Of a DNA stretch of 54,300 bases, positions 48,759 to 54,300 are shown in pieces. Origin of the DNA: a virus; IMG/VR virus record IMGVR_UViG_3300047462_000784, positions 1-54,300 of that record; one strand, written 5' to 3'. The position numbers and the translations under genes were made by a program. Each line of letters begins with the position of its first letter. Within the stretch, counting starts at the first letter, position 1. A model generated the notes under the pieces. The model made no database searches, was not told the DNA's origin, and was given only the letters and a program-made list of their open reading frames with translations.

Positions 48759-49237
48759 TGCGCGTCTCCCCCATCGATCAGCGCCAGGCGGAAGCCGGGT
48801 TTGCCGGTTTTCATGGTGCGGGCAGGCGTGAACTGTTCCTGCAGGACTGCGGGCCAGGCGCAGTATTTCGTCTCAGCTACGCGATAGCTGACGTCGACGT
48901 ATTGGGCCGGGTTGTCGCCAGCGGCGACAATGCGCGACACGATTTCGGCCAGCTTGGCCTGATCCCACTCGATTTTCTTGGGGAGGTCGGCGGTGACGCG
49001 TACCGCGCCATCGGTGAAATGCACGACGCCGGTATCCTTGCCGGCTGCGAAGCGGATGGTCTGCGCCTGCTCGGCGAACCGCAGTTCGACGGCAGCGTCG
49101 ATATGTTCGATGAGCCCCTTGGCGGCAGTCAGGATATCGGTCGCTTCGGTCTTCAGGGAAAACAAGGCGTCAGCCGGCAACTGGGCAAGTTTGGTGACGG
49201 GCGTGGTGATCGCCTGGTCGAGGGTGAGGCGGCTCAT
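48755..49237 (-). CDS. conserved early phage protein
   Basis: 160 residues. LFSLKTEATDILTAAKGLIE, LRFAEQAQTIRFAAGKDTGV, VVHFTDGAVRVTADLPKKIE and VSYRVAETKYCAWPAVLQEQ. I have seen this kind beside Sak4 ATPases in betaproteobacterial phages but know no function. Helical N-terminus and β-rich middle. ATGA overlaps at both ends couple it to the HTH gene and the ATPase gene. Confidence 0.75.
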   Translation of the reverse strand: MSRLTLDQAITTPVTKLAQLPADALFSLKTEATDILTAAKGLIEHIDAAVELRFAEQAQTIRFAAGKDTGVVHFTDGAVRVTADLPKKIEWDQAKLAEIVSRIVAAGDNPAQYVDVSYRVAETKYCAWPAVLQEQFTPARTMKTGKPGFRLALIDGGDAQ

Positions 49238-49518
49238 GCTGCACCTCCGGCGTGAGCCGCTTCGGAAGTGCTTTGGCGCAGGGAATGCCGTTCATACGCC
49301 TCGACATCTTCGAGCCGGTAGACGACCTTGCCGCCCAGCTTCAGGAAACAGGGGCCGATGCCGAGCACGCGCCAGCGTTCCAGCGTTTTGGAAGAAATGC
49401 CCCAGCGTGTAGACAGGTCGTTCTGGGCGAGCCGGGTCTTTGGGGCAGAAGTTGATTCCGGCGAAAGGGAGACCGCTGCTGCGGTGCCTTGCCGGCTGGA
49501 TGCGGAAGAGATGTGCAT
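49234..49518 (-). CDS. HTH DNA-binding protein (MerR/excisionase-like)
   Basis: 94 residues. After a 25-residue Ser-rich start, RLAQNDLSTRWGISSKTLER, WRVLGIGPCFLKLGGKVVYR and LEDVEAYERHS form a complete winged HTH of the AlpA/excisionase type. AGGAAT precedes ATG. First gene of the early recombination operon. It may be an excisionase for the recombinase at the right edge or a transcriptional regulator; a 16-base repeated site lies just upstream. Confidence 0.8.
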   Translation of the reverse strand: MHISSASSRQGTAAAVSLSPESTSAPKTRLAQNDLSTRWGISSKTLERWRVLGIGPCFLKLGGKVVYRLEDVEAYERHSLRQSTSEAAHAGGAA

Positions 49519-49594
49519 TTTGGGTATTCCTAAGTGTGTTTAAGGAAACCCGAATCCTCCGGATATGAATTGAGACGCTCTATACCGAAAACTT

Positions 49595-49690
49595 AGACGC
49601 TCGTTAGACGGGGTGAACCCGCAAATGGAAACGGGCCGCACTGTGGCGGCCCGTTGGGGAGGTTAAAACTGATGAGACGCTGGTTAGACG
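49595..49690. repeat. 16-base direct repeat flanking a hairpin
   Basis: AGACGCTCGTTAGACG (49595-49610) and AGACGCTGGTTAGACG (49675-49690) differ at one base and are 80 bases apart; a partial copy GAGACGCTC lies at 49572. The terminator-like hairpin lies between them. Candidate operator for the adjacent HTH protein. Confidence 0.5.
49628..49656 (-). terminator. hairpin after the 731-residue early gene
   Basis: ACGGGCCGC/GCGGCCCGT nine-pair stem with a six-base loop, followed on the minus strand by TTCCATTT. The U run is interrupted, so termination may be partial. Confidence 0.55.
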
Positions 49691-51879
49691 AGCAGCATCC
49701 ACGCGCCGCGTTTGCCGACAGTGCCGATATAGGTATCGGCGATGACATTCCAGTTACGGAATGCCTGCCTGGGGCTGTGCGAGCCGGATCCATCCATCAG
49801 ATCCTTGGTGGCCACTGCCGGATTGCCCGAGCGATAGGCGTCGACAAGACGCTGGATGATCTTGATCTGCTTCTCGCCGACGACCGTCAGGGCAGGCTTG
49901 CCGGGGACGAACAGCGTGGCGGTGCGATTGCCTTCGACCGCAAAATCGACGGTCAATCCACCGCGCGCCAAGGTCTTGTTCTGAACATAGACGCTCTTGA
50001 GACGGGTAATGTCGATGGTGACCGCGGCGGTACCGGTGGCGAGCATAGACGTGAGCGGCACCACCACATTGATGCCGAGGAAGGACGGATGCGTATTGCC
50101 GGCGCAAAGAACGATGCCGGTGCCAGCGTCATGTCTGGCGCGCAACTGGGTGTCGTAGTTGCTCACCACGCGGCCGTCGTGCAATTGCCGGGCGAGGTAG
50201 CCTGGCACTTTTTCAGAATCGAGATTCAGTTCCCCAAGATAGATCAGTCCGTCATCGTGGAGCGGCTGTCCGACCGGCTTGAGCGAAGCGCGCAGGCCAT
50301 TGACGACCCGTTCCTCGATCCAGTCGCGCTTGATCTCGAAATATTCCAGCATCAGGCCCGGGATTTCAATCGGCCGCCCGGCCTGCGGGCAGTCGTACTT
50401 GACGTGGCCCGGCGTCGAAGATGGCGAGACGGGCACCATTTGCACCTGCCCGTCGTCCAGATCGATATCGATGGAATTGTGGCGACCGCGGCGCACCAGG
50501 AACCCGCCGTCCAGCAGCGGATCGACAGGGATTCCGCGGGTGTGCAGGTACTTGCGGGAAATCTGGTCTTCCCGCTGATCATAGAGGGCAAGTAGCGCAG
50601 GAAAGATCGTGTTTTCTTCAACGGCGTCCAGTTGCCGCACCGTCTGCAGGATTCCCCAGTGCGCCAGCAGCGCGAATCCGAAATCCCGCTGCCGTGGATC
50701 CCGGTTACTGCGCAGGTTGCAGCGGTTGGGATCGCTGAGCGTGATGTTTAGTGTTTTGGTTTTGCCTTCGCCGTCCATCGAATAGCGCACGGCAATCACC
50801 ACCTTGCTGATGACGGCGGCGCGCCGGAAAATGTTATCCGGCCCGAACAGCTCACTGGCGACGGTTTCGATATCGTCGCCAGGCGAAACCTTGAGCGAGG
50901 CACGATGCCTGAGATTCTGGGGCCGGGCTTCGGCTTCCACGATCGTCACGAACTCGATGTCAAATCCGGGAATGCTGGGCACGTCGAGCTTGAGCGAATC
51001 CAGGAAGCGTGCGAGGTTGTATTGCTTGAGGGTGAGCGGTTTGTCCGAGAGGTCATGTTTCAGTCCGACCACGGCAAACGCCGATGCAACCACCGGCCTG
51101 ACGCCAGCGCTTTCCGCGAACACCTCGACCACGCCATCCTGCGGAGAAAACATCAGCGTCGCCTCGATCGCCGGACGGTAGTAGAGCGGTTTCTTGCGTC
51201 CGTCTTTCAGAGCGGCGACGCTCGATAGCGGTCCGGCATGTCGAACGATGAGGAGGTGCGATTCGTATTCGGTGCCGTCGTCCCGCGTGTTGCTGACCCG
51301 GATGTGGTCGATCTTGCAGGGCTCGGCAAGTTCAAGCTCTTCCTGCAGTTTTTGCTCGAGCGCCGCCTTGGTGGTGGCGTTCCAATCGAAATCGGTACTG
51401 CCGTTGGTGTCGACCTCGAACGCCTCGTACATCTTGCCCAGATTGCGATAGTGATCCGCGTAGAACAGATTCTCCGCCTCGTCGAACAGTGTTTCCTCAT
51501 TGAGGTACAGCCAGCCAGCGCGGCCGTAGCCGTCTCGCTGCAGGTTGAACGCGGCGAGTTTTTCGGTATCGAAAATCCGGCCCGAGACCTTGCCTATCGC
51601 TTCTACCCCTCGCCCTTCCGACAGGGTGAGGATCCGCAGCGCGTGCTGCTCCAGCGGGATCGCGGTTTCTGGTTTTAATCCGAGTGCTACTTCGAGCGCG
51701 GCATGCCGGGTGGTGTCGATCTGCGCGTCGTCGGCATCGTCTTCCGCCCATGGCACGCCGGCGAAGCACCCGGCATGTTGTGCTTCGTCCACGTCAAGCA
51801 CGAGCGTTTTGATGGTTTCGACTGGCGCGGACTCCAGCAATCGGTGCAGTGATGGGATTCCTTTAAATGTTCTTGCCAT
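49684..51879 (-). CDS. large early phage protein of unknown function
   Basis: 731 residues from ATG at 51879 with GGAG four bases upstream. No known domain recognised. The N-terminal third contains ETIKTLVLDVDEAQHAGCFA and a charged helical DEAENLFYADHYRNLGKMYE. The middle is α/β with no P-loop. FEIKRDWIEERVVNGLRASL lies near 555. A possible C-terminal DNA-binding fold (SHSPRQAFRNWNVIADTYIG) ends in GAWMLLV. First gene of the early transcript, followed by a hairpin and the HTH gene. Possibilities include an early regulator or replication factor; none is supported directly. Confidence 0.85.
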   Translation of the reverse strand: MARTFKGIPSLHRLLESAPVETIKTLVLDVDEAQHAGCFAGVPWAEDDADDAQIDTTRHAALEVALGLKPETAIPLEQHALRILTLSEGRGVEAIGKVSGRIFDTEKLAAFNLQRDGYGRAGWLYLNEETLFDEAENLFYADHYRNLGKMYEAFEVDTNGSTDFDWNATTKAALEQKLQEELELAEPCKIDHIRVSNTRDDGTEYESHLLIVRHAGPLSSVAALKDGRKKPLYYRPAIEATLMFSPQDGVVEVFAESAGVRPVVASAFAVVGLKHDLSDKPLTLKQYNLARFLDSLKLDVPSIPGFDIEFVTIVEAEARPQNLRHRASLKVSPGDDIETVASELFGPDNIFRRAAVISKVVIAVRYSMDGEGKTKTLNITLSDPNRCNLRSNRDPRQRDFGFALLAHWGILQTVRQLDAVEENTIFPALLALYDQREDQISRKYLHTRGIPVDPLLDGGFLVRRGRHNSIDIDLDDGQVQMVPVSPSSTPGHVKYDCPQAGRPIEIPGLMLEYFEIKRDWIEERVVNGLRASLKPVGQPLHDDGLIYLGELNLDSEKVPGYLARQLHDGRVVSNYDTQLRARHDAGTGIVLCAGNTHPSFLGINVVVPLTSMLATGTAAVTIDITRLKSVYVQNKTLARGGLTVDFAVEGNRTATLFVPGKPALTVVGEKQIKIIQRLVDAYRSGNPAVATKDLMDGSGSHSPRQAFRNWNVIADTYIGTVGKRGAWMLLV

Positions 51880-52247
51880 GTCGCTCCGTTTGTTGAATGT
51901 TGTTATCAGAAAAGCATGCATGGGTGATCCGTGGCCAAAAGCCGCCTTGGATGCCGTCCGTTGGGCTTGGCTGAACTGCGTTTCCAGATTTTTTATGAAA
52001 ACACGGACAAGTGAGGGTCTGTGAGTAGTATTTCAAGAAAGCAATCGTTCAAAAGTAGTAAATATTTCATCGGATGTCCAGCCTCCGGCGGCGTAAGCAT
52101 TCGTGCAAAAAATTGGAGCTGTCGCTGAGGAGATCCCGCAATGCTTGGCTTTCACCCTAATGACTACGCAATTCCGGGATTACGCGCGGACGGGTAGATT
52201 TGGATAATCGTGGATCACACGAGTTTGAAACTATAAAGGGCTACCCA
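51880..52247. other. control region between divergent early and recombinase operons
   Basis: About 370 bases with no gene I can support. It separates the minus-strand early genes from the plus-strand recombinase operon and should hold both promoters. On the minus side TTGAAC and TACTAC are spaced 16 bases apart. A TATAAA lies 16 bases before the plus-strand ATG at 52248. No repressor gene lies in this gap. Confidence 0.45.
52025..52052 (-). promoter_or_regulatory. candidate early promoter
   Basis: On the minus strand TTGAAC (52052-52047), 16 bases, TACTAC (52030-52025): a fair σ70 match, giving a leader of about 140 bases before the 731-residue gene. Confidence 0.35.
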
Positions 52248-52463
52248 ATGAAAGACGTCAACCAGACGCCGCCGTCCAGAATGACCGCCGAACAGAGATG
52301 CAGCGAGGTCGCTCTCTATCTGGCGCGCGGGATTGTCCGCTTACGCGACACTAATCTCGTCAAGTCCACAAATCGGGGTGTAGAGAGCGAATTTGTACTT
52401 GGCTTTTCGGGTGACCAGAGCGTTCATGACAACCCGTCAACCAGAAAACCGGAGTTCAAATGA
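52248..52463 (+). CDS. small SVH-motif protein of recombinase operon
   Basis: 71 residues from ATG at 52248, preceded by AAAGGG. MTAEQRCSEVALYLARGIVR forms a helix, and VLGFSGDQSVHDNPSTRKPE is the C-terminal motif. Small proteins with this FS..QSVH.NPS end are regular companions of DUF2924 and serine recombinase genes. The stop overlaps the next start as ATGA. Function unknown. Confidence 0.75.
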   Translation: MKDVNQTPPSRMTAEQRCSEVALYLARGIVRLRDTNLVKSTNRGVESEFVLGFSGDQSVHDNPSTRKPEFK

Positions 52464-52948
52464 AAGCAACACCCAGTATTCCCGTCATGCCGCCCACATT
52501 GGTCGCGCAGATTTCCAGCCTGTCCCAATTACACATGGATGACATCAAGTCGCTCTGGCGCCGCCTGTTCGCGGCCGAGACGCCTACACACAACCGGCAA
52601 TTTCTGGAGCGCCGGATTGCCTACAAGCTGCAGGAGGTCGAGTGCCGCAAAAGCAATGCAGCTCTACTGGAACGCAACCGGCGGCGCGTCGCCGCGCTGG
52701 TGGACACGGGCAAGCTCAAGAAGCGCGACCGCGATTACCGGCCGGTAGCAGGCACCGTCCTCACACGCGAATACCAGAAGGTCGAATACCGGGTTACGGT
52801 TACCGCCGACGATCAATACGAATTTGAAGGGCGGCTCTATCCGAGCCTGTCCGTGATTGCCCGGGAAATCACCGGCACGCGCTGGTCCGGTCCACTGTTC
52901 TTCGGCCTCAAGATGCCGTCCAAGCCGAAGAAGGGAGCGGCAAAATGA
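52460..52948 (+). CDS. DUF2924 protein
   Basis: 162 residues. LHMDDIKSLWRRLFAAETPT, FLERRIAYKLQEVECRKSNA and GTVLTREYQKVEYRVTVTAD then LYPSLSVIAREITGTRWSGP with FFGL are the DUF2924 pattern. Known: it accompanies large serine recombinases in phages and other elements; it may assist DNA binding or recombination direction. ATGA overlaps on both sides make it part of a three-gene operon. Confidence 0.9.
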   Translation: MKATPSIPVMPPTLVAQISSLSQLHMDDIKSLWRRLFAAETPTHNRQFLERRIAYKLQEVECRKSNAALLERNRRRVAALVDTGKLKKRDRDYRPVAGTVLTREYQKVEYRVTVTADDQYEFEGRLYPSLSVIAREITGTRWSGPLFFGLKMPSKPKKGAAK

Positions 52949-54300
52949 GCGAAATACTCAAGCGTCGCCTGCGTTGCGCCGTCTATACACGCAAGTCCAG
53001 CGAGGAAGGTTTGGACCAGGAATACAATTCGATTGATGCCCAGCGCGATGCTGGCCACGCGTATATAGCCAGCCAGCGCGCCGAGGGCTGGATTGCGGTG
53101 GCCGACGACTACGACGATCCCGCTTTTTCCGGCGGCAACATGGAGCGGCCTGGGCTGAGACGCCTGATGGCGGATATCGAGACCGGGAAAGTCGATATCG
53201 TGGTGGTTTATAAGATCGACCGCTTGACGCGCAGCCTTGCGGATTTTTCCAAGATGATCGAGGTCTTCGACCGGCAGGGAGTGTCGTTCGTTTCGGTGAC
53301 CCAGCAATTCAATACGACGACCTCGATGGGACGGCTGATGCTCAACGTCCTTCTGTCATTCGCCCAGTTCGAGCGGGAAGTCACTGGTGAGCGCATCCGC
53401 GACAAAATTGCTGCAAGTAAGCGCAAAGGCATGTGGATGGGCGGCGTGCCGCCGCTCGGCTACGACGTCGAGAACCGGAGGCTGGTGGCCAATGAGCGCG
53501 AAGCCAAAATCATCCGGCATATTTTCAAACGATTCGTCGAGCTGGGTTCGTCGACGTTGCTGGTCAAGGAACTGCGCCTCGACGGTGTGACGTCGAAAGC
53601 CTGGGTCACGCAGGACGGCAAGGTGCGCGACGGCAAACCTATCGACAAGAGCCTGATCTACAAACTGCTTGGCAACCGGACCTATCTCGGGGAGCTGCGG
53701 CACAAGGAACAGTGGTATCAGGCGGAGCACCCGCCAATCGTTGACCGCAAGACATGGGATGACGTGCAATCGATCCTGGCCAGCAACAGTCATGTGCGCG
53801 CCAATGCGACCCGGGCGACGGTGCCGTTCCTGCTCAAGGGTATCGTGTTCGGCAATGACGGGCGCGCGTTGTCGCCGTGGCACACGACCAAGAAAACCGG
53901 ACGCCGGTACCGCTACTATATTCCGCAACGTGACGCGAAAGAGCATGCGGGAGCATCGGGCTTGCCGCGCCTGCCCGCAGCCGAACTGGAATCGGCGGTG
54001 CTGGATCAGTTGCGCACGACCCTGCGTTCACCCAGCCTGCTGGGCGACGTTGTCACCCGGGCCGTCGAACTGGACGCAACGCTTGACGAGGCGCGGGTCA
54101 CGGTGGCCATGACGCGGCTCGACCAGGTCTGGGATCAACTATTTCCCGCGGAGCAGATTCGCATTGTGCGGCTGCTGGTGGAAAAGGTTGTGGTTTCGCC
54201 CGACGACATCGAGCTCAGGTTGCATGCAAATGGCATCGAACGACTGGTGCTGGAATTGCGCCCGGAGCCGGTGGAACACGTTGAGAAGGAAATGGCATGA
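52945..54300 (+). CDS. large serine recombinase
   Basis: 451 residues. Resolvase domain with nucleophile Ser18 in AVYTRKSSEEGLDQE, then VVVYKIDRLTRSLADFSKM and FAQFEREVTGERIRDKIAAS. The recombinase domain is near 160-250 (GGVPPLGYDVENRRLVANER, FKRFVELGSSTLLVKELRLD), followed by a zinc-ribbon-like domain from about 290 lacking clear cysteines. Ends with TGA at the window edge, where GGCATGA could begin an overlapping next gene. Known: large serine recombinases integrate and excise phages. Likely the prophage integrase, though it may belong to a separate cargo operon. Confidence 0.9.
   Translation: MSEILKRRLRCAVYTRKSSEEGLDQEYNSIDAQRDAGHAYIASQRAEGWIAVADDYDDPAFSGGNMERPGLRRLMADIETGKVDIVVVYKIDRLTRSLADFSKMIEVFDRQGVSFVSVTQQFNTTTSMGRLMLNVLLSFAQFEREVTGERIRDKIAASKRKGMWMGGVPPLGYDVENRRLVANEREAKIIRHIFKRFVELGSSTLLVKELRLDGVTSKAWVTQDGKVRDGKPIDKSLIYKLLGNRTYLGELRHKEQWYQAEHPPIVDRKTWDDVQSILASNSHVRANATRATVPFLLKGIVFGNDGRALSPWHTTKKTGRRYRYYIPQRDAKEHAGASGLPRLPAAELESAVLDQLRTTLRSPSLLGDVVTRAVELDATLDEARVTVAMTRLDQVWDQLFPAEQIRIVRLLVEKVVVSPDDIELRLHANGIERLVLELRPEPVEHVEKEMA

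Noticed and set aside
52395-52428. Conserved DNA regulatory site GTACTTGGCTTTT...AGCGTTCATG
   Set aside because: The conserved bases follow a shared coding frame ending in SVH, so coding ancestry explains them better than a promoter.
1-54300. tRNA or rRNA genes, insertion sequences, diversity-generating retroelement
   Set aside because: No tRNA-like cloverleaf, rRNA, transposase or reverse transcriptase was seen; the J repeats are coding repeats, not a template/variable pair.

Overview
The window is almost entirely one temperate-phage genome (a prophage) with λ-like gene order. It has an HK97-type head, a long non-contractile (siphovirus) tail and a replication/recombination block. Nearly all phage genes lie on the minus strand, so transcription runs from about 51.9 kb down to about 1.4 kb. 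G+C-rich genes, Burkholderiales-style small phage proteins and the general gene set suggest a betaproteobacterial host, perhaps Oxalobacteraceae-like. The host assignment is inference; no host housekeeping gene is present.

Layout from right to left. 52.2-54.3 kb (+): a small protein, a DUF2924 protein and a large serine recombinase in an overlapping operon. 51.9-40.4 kb (-): early genes, comprising a large unknown protein, an HTH protein, a Sak4-like RecA-fold ATPase, an SSB-like protein, an SF2 helicase, a DUF6511-type protein, a Cas4/RecB-like Fe-S nuclease, a primase-helicase, a RuvC-like resolvase and a DUF6362-like regulator. 40.2-39.0 kb (-): a ParB-fused DNA methylase. 37.3-39.0 kb (+): an accessory cluster with a DUF3489 protein. 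37.3-35.7 kb (-): HNH endonuclease and small terminase. 34.6-35.7 kb (+): VapBC and a TacA-like antitoxin inserted between the two terminase genes. 34.6-25.6 kb (-): large terminase, portal, S49 protease, capsid, a free-standing HNH nuclease, connectors and tail completion proteins. 25.6-24.4 kb (-): tail tube and the G/GT chaperones with a -1 frameshift site. 22.4-24.4 kb (+): AbiE toxin-antitoxin plus a HigA-like gene, inserted inside the tail operon. 22.3-6.3 kb (-): tape measure, M, L, K, I and J homologues, then fibre genes. 6.2-4.5 kb (-): lysis genes. 4.2-1.4 kb (-): a patatin-like phospholipase and a C5-cytosine methyltransferase. 1.2 kb to the left edge (-): a visibly more A+T-rich McrB-like ATPase that runs out of the window.

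Three things stand out. (1) Two intergenic elements (36.57-36.78 kb and 41.85-42.09 kb) share one architecture but almost no primary sequence. Each has a large hairpin, a small TTTA-loop hairpin, and an array of short words that differ completely between the two. In each, a 25-nt core (20/25 identical) sits in the loop of a 9-10 bp stem built from that element's own word. This looks like covariation around a conserved loop. (2) Three small genes or remnants ending in a conserved Ser-Val-His segment each overlap the next gene by ATGA. (3) Cargo and defence genes (AbiE, HigA, VapBC, TacA, HNH nucleases, patatin, methylase plus McrB) sit at junctions between phage modules. At least eight terminator-like hairpins, all oriented on the minus strand, lie between phage genes, so the late operon probably depends on antitermination or graded read-through.
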